Shown in pieces: positions 1 to 7,205 of a stretch of DNA of 11,561 bases (positions are counted from its first letter, which is position 1; each line of letters begins with the position of its first letter). Position numbers and translations under genes: made by a program. The notes under the pieces are model-generated. The model had not been told where the DNA came from. It did not search any database and saw only the letters and a program-made list of their open reading frames with translations. The DNA is taken from NCBI GenBank assembly GCA_964549475.1, contig CAZJXH010000111.1, positions 1 to 11,561 on the forward strand, given 5' to 3'. This DNA comes from JBBQKF01 sp964549475 (GTDB taxonomy: Bacteria; Bacillota; Clostridia; Saccharofermentanales; UBA5734).

Positions 1-1
1 G

Positions 2-199
2 GAGGAGATCAAAGTCGGACCGGTCGGTGTGCCGGGCCAATATCTCAAAGGAGACAACCTGGACGTTTTCTCCGATTATCTGAACCGTTTCATCACCGTC
101 ATACCCGGATTGCAGATTGACAACGCCGGTGTGCAGGGAGATGGTTTTGTCTTTGAAGGGACCATCCCGACCGAGGTCAATATCACACCCAAAAATTAA
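2..199 (+). CDS. 3' end of an unrecognised protein (partial)
   Basis: An open frame enters from the left edge (first complete codon at base 2) and ends at TAA 197-199, leaving 65 residues. The visible part alternates hydrophobic and polar residues in a way that suggests beta strands, with a Gly-rich stretch near the start (GPVGVPGQYLKGDN) and a GDGFVFEGTIPTEV segment near the end. That tail loosely recalls the closing strands of LmeA-like (DUF2993) lipid-binding beta proteins, but the resemblance is weak and I do not assign it. Codon use looks like that of the other genes here, and the radical SAM gene follows 36 bases later on the same strand, so co-transcription is possible. No terminator is visible in the short gap. 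The coding call is fairly secure because the frame is free of stops and followed closely by another gene; the function is unknown. Confidence 0.6.
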   Translation, partial: EEIKVGPVGVPGQYLKGDNLDVFSDYLNRFITVIPGLQIDNAGVQGDGFVFEGTIPTEVNITPKN

Positions 200-235
200 A
201 CGCATAATCTGGCTGTACAGAAATGAGAAAATGCA

Positions 236-1516
236 ATGACTTTAACAACTGGAAATAGAAAAGGAAATAGAAAAAGAAATCGAAAAGAAAAAATCCCTGC
301 TTTTCCCCATCATAAATACTTTATCGATGTTGTGTCAAAATTCTTCAGCAAGACGGATCTGTGGTCGATCCTGTCCAACGACCACTTTAAAGCAATCGAA
401 CAGATCCGGATGGGCAACCGTTACAAATGCTATGTCCCGAGATGCCTGCTGCTGGACCCGACAAGCCGATGCAACCTTCATTGCACCGGCTGCTGGGCTG
501 CCGGGTATAACCGCCATGACGACCTTTCCTATGAGACGCTTGATGATATTCTTACCCAGGCGGAGGAACTGTTGATCGGATACTGCTTTTTAAGCGGAGG
601 AGAGCCGCTTGTACGGAAAGAGGACCTGGTCCGTCTTTGCGGAGCGCATCAGAAAATATCGTTCAGCGCTTTTACCAATGGATTGCTGATTGACGAGGCT
701 TTCGCCGATAAAATCGCGGAATTGGGTAATTTCACGGTTGCCATCAGCATTGAAGGATTCCGGGAAGATACGGATTTCAGGCGGGGACAGGGCGTTTACG
801 ACAAAGCAGTCAAGGCAATGGATATCCTTCGAGACCGGGGCATCGAGTTTGCATTTTCAACCTGCTACCATTCCAGAAATTATCAAGTGATTGCGAGCGA
901 TGAATTTCTGGATTTCATGCTGGAGAAAGGCTGTAAAATGGGGTGGCTCTTCACCTATATCCCGGTCGGAAACAACGCGGACCTCTCTCTTGTATGCACG
1001 CCGGAACAGCGGGCTTATGTCAGGGAGAAGATCAATCGATACAATGAAAGAAAGAAAATGACGATTATCGACTTCTGGAATAACGGGCATCTTGCCGCAG
1101 GCTGCGTGGCGGCCAGCACCGGGTTTGTCCATATCAATTCCAGAGGAGACATCGAGCCTTGTGCATTCTGTCATTATTCTGACAGCAATATTCATACCAC
1201 TTCATTGAAAGATGCGCTTCGTTCTCCATTTTTCAGAGCGTTCCGCGAGGCACAGCCTTTCTCCGATAATCCACTGCGTTCCTGTCCTCTGATCGACATG
1301 CCGCAGAAGCTGGTTGCGGTTGTAGAAGAATCAGGAGCGAAATCCACGGAGATCAACTCGCCTGAAGACGCAGGGAGCCTTGCGGCGAAAACAGCCCCCA
1401 TCGCAGAAAAATGGGCTCCTGTCGCAGAAGAAATCTATAACACTTTTCCAAAAAAATTCAAACGGCGATTCGCGATACACCAGAAGATCGTGAAATATAA
1501 AAAATCAAAAACATAA
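236..1516 (+). CDS. Radical SAM protein with SPASM-like C-terminal cysteines
   Basis: 426 residues. The radical SAM [4Fe-4S] motif is clear: C79-x3-C83-x2-C86 in RCNLHCTGCWA, followed by the SAM-binding GGEP motif at 121-124. A second cysteine group, C290, C309, C312 and C350, in a GFVHINSRGDIEPC context, is the kind of auxiliary iron-sulfur site seen in SPASM and twitch proteins. The family makes a 5'-deoxyadenosyl radical from SAM; many SPASM members modify peptides, but others act on lipids or small molecules. No precursor peptide gene or partner enzyme lies beside it, so the substrate is unknown. The N-terminus is odd: residues 6-17 are a basic GNRK/GNRK/RNRK repeat encoded by a 12-bp DNA repeat. 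The C-terminus is also very basic. The ATG at 236 has only a weak GAGA-type Shine-Dalgarno; nearby ATGs at 223 and 231 are closed at once. A later non-ATG start after the repeat cannot be excluded. Confidence 0.88.
   Translation: MTLTTGNRKGNRKRNRKEKIPAFPHHKYFIDVVSKFFSKTDLWSILSNDHFKAIEQIRMGNRYKCYVPRCLLLDPTSRCNLHCTGCWAAGYNRHDDLSYETLDDILTQAEELLIGYCFLSGGEPLVRKEDLVRLCGAHQKISFSAFTNGLLIDEAFADKIAELGNFTVAISIEGFREDTDFRRGQGVYDKAVKAMDILRDRGIEFAFSTCYHSRNYQVIASDEFLDFMLEKGCKMGWLFTYIPVGNNADLSLVCTPEQRAYVREKINRYNERKKMTIIDFWNNGHLAAGCVAASTGFVHINSRGDIEPCAFCHYSDSNIHTTSLKDALRSPFFRAFREAQPFSDNPLRSCPLIDMPQKLVAVVEESGAKSTEINSPEDAGSLAAKTAPIAEKWAPVAEEIYNTFPKKFKRRFAIHQKIVKYKKSKT
251..286 (+). repeat. Three 12-bp tandem repeats inside the radical SAM gene
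   Basis: GGAAATAGAAAA occurs at 251-262 and again, identical, at 263-274. A third copy with two changes (AGAAATCGAAAA) is at 275-286. The unit is four codons, so copy-number change keeps the reading frame and only lengthens the basic N-terminal tail (GNRK). Confidence 0.85.
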
Positions 1517-1536
1517 AATCACTCCGCGATATTCTA

Positions 1537-1564
1537 TTGATTTTTAATTCAAATAATATATACT
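1537..1564 (+). promoter_or_regulatory. Candidate sigma-A-type promoter for the zinc-ribbon gene
   Basis: TTGATT at 1537-1542 and TATACT at 1559-1564 are separated by 16 bp in a very AT-rich stretch after the radical SAM gene. It would give a leader of roughly 70 nt before the ATG at 1642. No terminator is visible between 1517 and this site, so read-through from upstream is also possible. Confidence 0.4.
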
Positions 1565-1641
1565 TACATTAGAAGACATGTTTTTCCGAAATCATACTGG
1601 ATAACATAGCATAAAATAATGAAATTTTGGAGGTAAAAGAA

Positions 1642-2142
1642 ATGTTTTGTAAAAATTGTGGAAAAGAAGTTGGAAACGAAATGAAATTTTGTGATGGCTG
1701 CGGCGCTCCCCTTGAGCAGCAGGCAGATGCAGGACAGCAACAAAACTCGACAAACACGCCGCCCCCTGTTTACCAGCAGTACACCACGAACACACCACCG
1801 CCGGCAGGGCAATATAATGCGTCGAATGCGACCGACAGCAGCAACAAGATCATTTTTGTTCTGGCTTATTTCGGAATCCTGTTTTTCCTTCCACTGGTTG
1901 TATGCCCGAATTCCAGTGTCGGTAAATTTCATGCGAACCAGGGATTGCTGTTATTGATTACTTCCATCGCAGGCAGCATCCTTTTCGGCATCATCACTTT
2001 TGCTGTTCCATTCCTGTATTTCTTATCCTCCCTGTTCGGCCTTGCGGTATTCGTTCTCGCAATCTATGGCATGGTGAACGCCTACAACGAAAAGCAAGTA
2101 CCCCTTCCAGTCATCGGGACCCTGTTTACCCTTATTAAATAA
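1642..2142 (+). CDS. Zinc-ribbon multi-pass membrane protein (DUF4870-like)
   Basis: 166 residues. The N-terminus is a classic short zinc ribbon with C3-x2-C6 and C17-x2-C20 (FCKNCGKEVG and FCDGCGAPLE). A Gln/Asn/Thr/Pro-rich linker follows at about 25-67, including two NTPPP segments. From residue 69 there are about three hydrophobic segments (69-87, roughly 100-122 and 125-150) with a KFHANQGLLLL stretch typical of small DUF4870-like membrane proteins. The zinc ribbon probably faces the cytoplasm as a binding or sensing module; the family has no established reaction. The start is set by GGAGG at 1629-1633, eight bases before ATG 1642; a longer TTG-started version would begin inside the Shine-Dalgarno itself and is unlikely. 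It precedes two envelope-protein genes on the same strand but is separated from them by a structured, T-tract-ended element, so it may be its own transcript. Confidence 0.85.
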   Translation: MFCKNCGKEVGNEMKFCDGCGAPLEQQADAGQQQNSTNTPPPVYQQYTTNTPPPAGQYNASNATDSSNKIIFVLAYFGILFFLPLVVCPNSSVGKFHANQGLLLLITSIAGSILFGIITFAVPFLYFLSSLFGLAVFVLAIYGMVNAYNEKQVPLPVIGTLFTLIK

Positions 2143-2162
2143 TTATCGTTTCAGTTTGGAAT

Positions 2163-2258
2163 AAAAGCTCCACTTATAAAAATTGACAATTGACTCGTCT
2201 ATATTCGTATAGCAAGAGGATTGGGACATTGGACATAAGTGGAGTATTTTGTTTTTTT
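2163..2258 (+). terminator. Large structured element with T tract: terminator or structured RNA
   Basis: CTCCACTTAT at 2168-2177 pairs perfectly over 10 bp with ATAAGTGGAG at 2235-2244, and TATTTTGTTTTTTT follows at 2245-2258. Inside the 57-nt loop there is a nested hairpin CTATA-TTCG-TATAG (2199-2212), whose UUCG tetraloop is a stable RNA loop, plus shorter pairs CTC/GAG (2194-2196 with 2216-2218) and CAAT/ATTG (2187-2190 with 2220-2223). The position, just after the zinc-ribbon gene, and the T tract argue for a terminator, but the loop is unusually long and ordered for one. A perfect TTGACA at 2183-2188 also sits inside it, with only a poorly spaced TATAGC at 2208-2213 as partner, so a promoter function is weakly possible. 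This element fills most of the gap 2143-2314. Confidence 0.5.
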
Positions 2259-2314
2259 GCAATAATTTCTTGAACAGCTTCCAGATTACAAAATAAATGA
2301 AGTCGAGGTATGAA

Positions 2315-3103
2315 ATGGGCAATTGGTATATCTTGCGCAATAATTTGCAATACGGACCCTATACAACCGAGCAGATGCTTTCCATGGAATCACAGGGGCA
2401 ATTGTACACAAACGACGGCATCGTTGACGGGACAACGCAGCAGAGCCTGTCCCTCGCACAAGCCCAGCAGCAATGGCATTCTTTTCAGACTCCCGGTCCG
2501 GGTGCATACAATCCGGGTGCATACAATATGAATCCAGATCCTGCGCAGGGCATGCAATACGCCAATTCAAATCCAATGTCAACGAAGAAGCGCAGGAAGC
2601 AGAAGAGAATTCTTCCCAAATGGGCAAAACGCGTGCGACTGGGGGTGGCGTGCCTTGTGGTCGTGCTTGTTCTGGGGTTCGGCGTATGGAAAGCGGGTGA
2701 AGTGACGGGATACTGGCGGGAGCGCGAACTGGCGAATGCGTCTTCGGAATGGAAGAAACAAGCCGGTTTTTCCAAAGAGGAAAATGACATCAAGACCTGT
2801 CTCACAAGCTTCGCGGATGCGCTGGGAAAGAAAGATCTTGCCACAGCGATGACTTTTGTCTATGCCGAGGAACAACAGAAAATCCAGGATTTATTGATAA
2901 AAGAGGATGCGAAAATCCCTGTGCTGGTGGAAGCTTTGAAGACGATGGAAATATCGTACTTGAGCACCGACAGCGGAAATTATGCAACATTGCGGATGGC
3001 GACCGTAACGGTTGGCAAAACGAAGACAAGCAGCGGGACCTCCAGCGGATTTACAATCGTAATGGTCAAAACAGAACAAGGATGGGTGGTGAGTTCTCTA
3101 TGA
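2315..3103 (+). CDS. GYF_2-domain membrane protein with extracytoplasmic NTF2-like region
   Basis: 262 residues from ATG 2315. Residues 1-55 match the GYF_2 pattern: a WYI opening (W4-Y5-I6), GPYT at 14-17 and EQM after it, a fold usually used to bind proline-rich peptides. A Pro/Gly/Asn/Gln linker (about 57-88) carries the PGAYN repeat. A lysine/arginine-rich patch (91-108) then precedes one transmembrane helix at about 109-125, which puts the N-terminus in the cytoplasm. The remaining ~135 residues lie outside the membrane and read like an NTF2-like/DUF4878-type fold (helical FADALGKKDLATAM stretch, then beta strands ending GWVVSSL); this is inference from pattern. ATG 2315 is chosen over ATG 2297 because GAGG at 2305-2308 sits six bases upstream and the GYF_2 domain starts there; 2297 has no Shine-Dalgarno. 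Its stop overlaps the start of the zinc-enzyme gene (ATGA), suggesting translational coupling. Confidence 0.82.
   Translation: MGNWYILRNNLQYGPYTTEQMLSMESQGQLYTNDGIVDGTTQQSLSLAQAQQQWHSFQTPGPGAYNPGAYNMNPDPAQGMQYANSNPMSTKKRRKQKRILPKWAKRVRLGVACLVVVLVLGFGVWKAGEVTGYWRERELANASSEWKKQAGFSKEENDIKTCLTSFADALGKKDLATAMTFVYAEEQQKIQDLLIKEDAKIPVLVEALKTMEISYLSTDSGNYATLRMATVTVGKTKTSSGTSSGFTIVMVKTEQGWVVSSL
2498..2527 (+). repeat. Two perfect 15-bp tandem repeats
   Basis: CCGGGTGCATACAAT is present twice without change at 2498-2512 and 2513-2527. It encodes PGAYN-PGAYN in the linker between the GYF_2 domain and the membrane helix. The five-codon unit preserves the frame. Confidence 0.9.
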
Positions 3104-5469
3104 TTCAATCCAATCAGAAAAACCGTGGATCTTTCATGAAAAAAACCGTAAGCCTGCTCCTGGTTTTTGCATTGATCAGCCAGGCGACAGGAGTTGCCTG
3201 TTTCGCATGGGAACAGCCGGCGCATAAGGTGATCAACGAGGCTGCCGTGAAACGGTTCGAATCATCCTATGCAAAATCCGCAAAATATAAAAATGCGGCC
3301 ATCAACCTGAACCGGATGGTGGATGCTCCAGTTGTGACCTCTTCCGGCAAGTTCGCCATCACGTATAATCAGAGATGGTCCTACCTGGAGGCGGCCCAGC
3401 ACATCATTCTCGGAGGATTTTCCGCGGACGAGCCCAATGTATATGTTTCCGTGAAGCATTTCTATGACCCGCTTGCTTTATCCGGCAAGCATGAACTGAC
3501 CGATCAAAGCAGCGTACATGGAATGGTATATGAAGCCATCCCCGCCACGGAGTGGGCGACAAGCAGGGAGGACAATCCATACTCCCTCGTCAATGCAATG
3601 AACAACTATCGAAAAAGCCTTCAAATCGCTTCCGACTCCGCAGTCAGCCCGATCGCCGCGTCCAGCAATTTCAGGGATTTCGCCGGAACGCCGGCTGATG
3701 TAGAGGAAATGCGCAACAAATATCTCGGGAAAGCCATCCGGGGACTGGGCGAGGTGATGCATCTGGTAGCCGATATGACCCAGCCTTCCCATGTGAGGAA
3801 TGACTCCCATCCATTATGGGAGATCACCGAACAGGTTATCGTCGAGGATGTAGCCAGAAGCCTCGTCCAATTCGGCAGAACGGACGGATTTTCGGTCAAT
3901 GGCGCAGGGTCGACGGTGAAAGACCTGATGGCGTCTCTGGCGACATGGACGAACAAGAGCTTTTATTCCGCGGATACCATTGCGGATATTGAGTCGGGAA
4001 TCACTCCGTATAACGGTGAAAAATCCTATTCTTCGCCCAATTTGTCCACCATGACCTCAATAACCGGCAAAGACGGGGTTAAAACCTGGTATTCGACGTT
4101 CGGTGGAAAGAAAGTACCGATGTTCCAGGTGGTTCCGGACTGGGTTTATGACAATTACGAAATCACGAAGGAATTTGCCATCGCACAGGCGGAAGTTTTG
4201 CTGCCGCTTGCCGTTTCCTCTACGGCAAAGGCGATGGACCTCTTTTTCCCGACTCTGGTATCCACCCAGAAATTGACGGAAGAAACTCCTGACGCGGCGT
4301 TGCTGGATGAAGCAAAAAAAGCCGGGGCGGAAGAGTTGAAACAATATCAGATGGAGGGAGCCATCACCCACAAGATCGAATCGGATCCCCAGTGGAAGGC
4401 GATCGGCTCAGCGATCCAGTATTCCGGTCCCGGAGAGATCTGGCGGATACGCGGTTCATCCAATAAGAAACTATGCAGCGTGGAATACATCAATGGGACA
4501 ATCGCAAAATATCAGGATCCTGACACCGGAGAAATGACGGACGGACAACCAACCTTCTATCTGCCCCTGGGAGCGGAAAAAAAGGTTTCTCTCGGAGGCG
4601 CGGCGATTGATTATACCGTCGAGCTGGACGATGCGATATATACAGTCACCTATCCCGGACTGCAAACCGTTCAAAGCGAGTCGTATGTTTTTGAACAGGA
4701 AGATACCGAAATTATATTGACAGCCGATCGCACCACGATCATGCCAGGAGAAAAAGTGGCATTTACCGCCGAAATCAAGAATGCGCCGGAGCGGTATAAG
4801 CTGGAATGGACGTTCGGAGACGAAGAAGATGAGGAAGGGAAGATCATTCCTGCAACCCTTAACAGAAAATTGGAGATGAAACACACCTATAAAAAAGAGA
4901 AAGAATACACTGCAACGGTCCGGCTGATCGATCTGAAACGCAATATAGTCCGCGCGGAAGATACCGTGGCCATTTCGACCAACCTTGGCGAACTGGGCGG
5001 AGCCTGGGGCTTGACCATGGAAGTGGAGGAAGAGAATAAATTCTTCAAATCGTTTATTGTAGCGATTATGAAAGGGCTGATCCAGTTTATCATTTCTCCG
5101 ATAGCCGAAGCGCTGGGCGGCGATCCGATCGATCCTTCTGCCGTGGATAATTTCACCTTTGTCGGAACAACGCTCGAGTATACGCTTGACCTGAAGAAGA
5201 CGGATGAGACCGGAACCATTTATCAGGGTCCGCTGACCTTTGTCGGATCCAACACCGGATATCTGGAGGGAAACGGGGATATCAGGGAGCTTCGGCTGGA
5301 AATCAAAGACGGAGAATTTGTTTTTACCGCCATTGGGGTGAATGAGCAAGGCAGCCCAGTCGAGTATGTTTTCCTCAAGAATGGCAAAATGGTTTCTCCG
5401 ACCCAGATCGAAGGCGATTATGACCTTACCGGATTCATGAGCGGGAAATGGACAGCAGTCAAAAAATAA
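3100..5469 (+). CDS. Secreted zinc-dependent phospholipase C/S1-P1 nuclease-like protein with PKD-like domain
   Basis: 789 residues. A signal peptide (MKKTV at 13-17, hydrophobic core to about 33) ends in VACFA, giving a likely mature N-terminus at W37. In this superfamily the N-terminal Trp and a nearby His (here H42, mature residue 6) bind zinc. HFYDP at 120-124 supplies D123. The core signature H221-x3-D225-x5-H231-x5-H237-x3-E241 matches the zinc ligands of phospholipase C (H-x3-D-x5-H, then H-x3-E). The W1/H6 spacing is instead that of S1-P1 nucleases, so substrate class is open: phospholipid or nucleic acid. About 536-612 resembles a PKD domain (EWTFGDEEDEEG, then HTYKKEKEYTATVRLID). 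The rest (about 625-789) is beta-rich with a hydrophobic insert near 648-672. ATG 3100 overlaps the previous stop as ATGA and has GGTGAG six bases upstream; ATG 3082 and ATG 3136 are alternatives with poorer signals. Confidence 0.85.
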   Translation: MIQSNQKNRGSFMKKTVSLLLVFALISQATGVACFAWEQPAHKVINEAAVKRFESSYAKSAKYKNAAINLNRMVDAPVVTSSGKFAITYNQRWSYLEAAQHIILGGFSADEPNVYVSVKHFYDPLALSGKHELTDQSSVHGMVYEAIPATEWATSREDNPYSLVNAMNNYRKSLQIASDSAVSPIAASSNFRDFAGTPADVEEMRNKYLGKAIRGLGEVMHLVADMTQPSHVRNDSHPLWEITEQVIVEDVARSLVQFGRTDGFSVNGAGSTVKDLMASLATWTNKSFYSADTIADIESGITPYNGEKSYSSPNLSTMTSITGKDGVKTWYSTFGGKKVPMFQVVPDWVYDNYEITKEFAIAQAEVLLPLAVSSTAKAMDLFFPTLVSTQKLTEETPDAALLDEAKKAGAEELKQYQMEGAITHKIESDPQWKAIGSAIQYSGPGEIWRIRGSSNKKLCSVEYINGTIAKYQDPDTGEMTDGQPTFYLPLGAEKKVSLGGAAIDYTVELDDAIYTVTYPGLQTVQSESYVFEQEDTEIILTADRTTIMPGEKVAFTAEIKNAPERYKLEWTFGDEEDEEGKIIPATLNRKLEMKHTYKKEKEYTATVRLIDLKRNIVRAEDTVAISTNLGELGGAWGLTMEVEEENKFFKSFIVAIMKGLIQFIISPIAEALGGDPIDPSAVDNFTFVGTTLEYTLDLKKTDETGTIYQGPLTFVGSNTGYLEGNGDIRELRLEIKDGEFVFTAIGVNEQGSPVEYVFLKNGKMVSPTQIEGDYDLTGFMSGKWTAVKK

Positions 5470-5492
5470 CGCATTCAAAGCATTGAATCCGC
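5461..5492 (-). terminator. Probable intrinsic terminator of the ABC exporter operon
   Basis: Read on the minus strand, ATTCAA (5488-5483), loop TGCT and TTGAAT (5478-5473) form a 6-bp stem that can extend by two G-C pairs across a GG bulge (5492-5491 with 5472-5471). GTTATTTTTT (5470-5461) follows directly. The T tract overlaps the last codons of the converging phospholipase-like gene. On the plus strand the same hairpin lacks a T tract. Confidence 0.5.
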
Positions 5493-5524
5493 TTGTAAAA
5501 TCAAAGTGGCTTGAAAACGCCGGA

Positions 5525-6322
5525 TCAGACCTTCAAATCCCTTTTCCTATACAAGGCATAAGTCCCCCATACAAGCCCTGTGATAATAATTACTGACAAT
5601 CCAATGAACAGTGGATCCAAGCCTCCCCCGGAGATCATGCTTTGCGCGTCAAAGTACTTGAAGGGGGTGATGTATTTTAAAAAGGCAAGATTGTCGTTGA
5701 TATCGACAATAACAGATAATATATAGCAGACCAGTAGAATACTGGTGGCGATGGAAGCGGGTACCGCCGGATTTTTACTTGCCGATGCGATTCCGGTTCC
5801 GATAAACAGAAAAATCAATTGCAAAAGGAACATTCCCAGCATCAAGGTCAGAATCTCTCCGGTAATCGCTTCGCCATTGCTGTATTTCCCCAGAATCGAA
5901 ATAGAGAAGAGCAATGTGACGAGGTTAAGAATAAGGACATTCACCAGGGCTGCCAGCAGCTTTGATGTGACAATCCGGCTGCGCGATATCGGTTTGACCA
6001 TCAAAAATTCGGTGGTCCTGTCCCTTTCTTCTTTCGAGATAATATTGGCGCCAAGCATGGACGCATGGATGGTGGCCATCACGACCAGATACACATACAG
6101 CATTCCGTAGAACCCACTGGCTTTGGACAGATCAAAATGGCCGAATCCCAGAATGGCTTTGATGGAATCCGGAATGGTCGACATCAGGTCATTGATCGAC
6201 TGACCGGAGTTGGAGAACGTCGCATATTTGGCCATTCCGCCGATAATCATGAAAAACATACCAATGCTCCACAGAATCAGGGATTTTCGATGGGCGTTCA
6301 TTTCCCGCATGAAAATATTCAT
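5525..6322 (-). CDS. ABC-2 type transporter permease (second paralogue)
   Basis: 265 residues with about six hydrophobic segments. It is an ABC-2-type exporter membrane subunit and an obvious paralogue of the permease encoded just upstream: both open with MNIF, a charged xExxAxRKS motif and a Trp-containing helix, and both carry SKE-x-R-x4-FL-x2-KP-x-SR at the cytosolic coupling region followed by KLLAAL. The two permeases probably form a heterodimer with two copies of the ATPase; the substrate is unknown. The start ATG 6322 is chosen because it aligns with the paralogue. The same frame is open back to GTG 6406, which touches the upstream stop (TAGTG), but the extra 28 residues are unlike the paralogue and lack a Shine-Dalgarno. 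ATG 6322 also lacks a close Shine-Dalgarno; a GGAGG at 6365-6361 serves a possible 10-codon leader that overlaps this start. Confidence 0.85.
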   Translation of the reverse strand: MNIFMREMNAHRKSLILWSIGMFFMIIGGMAKYATFSNSGQSINDLMSTIPDSIKAILGFGHFDLSKASGFYGMLYVYLVVMATIHASMLGANIISKEERDRTTEFLMVKPISRSRIVTSKLLAALVNVLILNLVTLLFSISILGKYSNGEAITGEILTLMLGMFLLQLIFLFIGTGIASASKNPAVPASIATSILLVCYILSVIVDINDNLAFLKYITPFKYFDAQSMISGGGLDPLFIGLSVIIITGLVWGTYALYRKRDLKV

Positions 6323-6351
6323 TTGTATTTTTTCTGTAATGCAATAAACAC
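6319..6351 (-). CDS. Possible 10-codon leader peptide overlapping the permease start
   Basis: On the minus strand GGAGG (6365-6361) is followed nine bases later by GTG 6351, then MFIALQKKYK (10 codons, GTG read as Met) and TGA at 6321-6319. That TGA overlaps the permease start ATG 6322-6320 as ATGA. The arrangement would let ribosomes load at the good site, translate the leader and restart on the permease. An ATG-TAG start-stop (6356-6351) lies between. Very short, so it may be chance. Confidence 0.3.
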   Translation of the reverse strand: MFIALQKKYK

Positions 6352-6405
6352 TACATACTTCCTCCGTTTTTTTCGCTTTTTTTCCAACATTCATTTCGTG
6401 CGGCA

Positions 6406-7200
6406 CTATACAGAATGGACATCTTTTTTAATATAGACCACATAGCTTGTGACGATTGCGGCGACAACAAAGACGGATCCCACAATTATATAGGGGGTCT
6501 CATATGCCGAATTTTTAACAACATAGGGCAGATTGAAATATTGAAACGGAGAAATATACCGCACCGCCTCATCCCCGATCACCGAGCCAAGCATGCTGAT
6601 GATGAAGAATCCAAAAACAGTGCTGAGTGAAATCGAAATCACGGATTTGATTTTTTTCGCAATCACAGAGACCACTATGCCCAGCGCGAAAAAGACCAGC
6701 TGGATAAAGAACATCGTGATGGAAATCAGGAGGAAAATCCGCATGTTGAAAGCGGTCGTGACAGTCAGTGTGGAAAGCAGTGTCAGACCAATAAAAACCA
6801 CGTTGGTTATGATCAGGGAGGACAAGGCCGCCAATAGTTTGTATGTCAGAATGTTTCTCCGGCTGACAGGCTTGGTCAGCAAGAAATCCGCCGTCTTCTC
6901 GCGCACTTCTTTCGATACAATGGACACCCCCAGGTTCATCGCCTGAATCGCTCCGCATAGAACAATATATAAAAAGGCAAAGGAATAAAATCCCTCCAGA
7001 GTGGAAATGCTGTCGACATAAATACTCAGCATCTTGATGACGATGGGGGGCATGCTGTTCATAACGATCTTGAAGGATTCGATATCCGGCAGAATGGCAT
7101 TATACAGAAAAATGTAAAGCACCGACAACGCGGTCAGAGAGGCCGTCCAGACGAGGACTGACTTGCGGTATGCTTTCAGCTCATGAATAAAGATGTTCAT
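6406..7200 (-). CDS. ABC-2 type transporter permease (first paralogue)
   Basis: 264 residues, about six hydrophobic segments, of the ABC-2 exporter membrane family. It begins MNIFIHELKAYRKSVLVW and carries SKEVREKTADFLLTKPVSRR in the cytosolic segment between early helices, the part that contacts the ATPase in this class. The start is ATG 7200, with GGAGGG at 7215-7210 nine bases before it; the TTG at 7209 abuts that site and is unlikely. It lies five bases after the ATPase stop, and its Shine-Dalgarno is inside the last codons of the ATPase gene, so the two are surely co-transcribed and probably coupled. It works with the next gene's product, a close paralogue, as the likely heterodimeric membrane part of one exporter. 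Family members move drugs, bacteriocins, sodium or lipids; nothing in the sequence picks among these. Confidence 0.87.
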   Translation of the reverse strand: MNIFIHELKAYRKSVLVWTASLTALSVLYIFLYNAILPDIESFKIVMNSMPPIVIKMLSIYVDSISTLEGFYSFAFLYIVLCGAIQAMNLGVSIVSKEVREKTADFLLTKPVSRRNILTYKLLAALSSLIITNVVFIGLTLLSTLTVTTAFNMRIFLLISITMFFIQLVFFALGIVVSVIAKKIKSVISISLSTVFGFFIISMLGSVIGDEAVRYISPFQYFNLPYVVKNSAYETPYIIVGSVFVVAAIVTSYVVYIKKDVHSV

Positions 7201-7205
7201 TGCGG

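Noticed and set aside
2183..2213. TTGACA with downstream TATAGC as promoter of the GYF_2 gene
   Set aside because: The spacing is 19 bp, the -10 is poor, and both boxes lie within the nested hairpin, where TTGACA and TATAG are explained in part by the RNA stems.
4471..5478. 335-codon open frame on the minus strand opposite the zinc-enzyme gene
   Set aside because: It lies antisense to the PKD-like and C-terminal part of a gene with a signal peptide, metal motifs and a good start; the antisense product has no recognisable motif and is a by-product of the plus-strand codon pattern.
5471..5492. Hairpin after the zinc-enzyme gene as its plus-strand terminator
   Set aside because: On the plus strand no T tract follows the stem; the T tract is on the minus-strand side, so the hairpin is assigned to the ABC operon.
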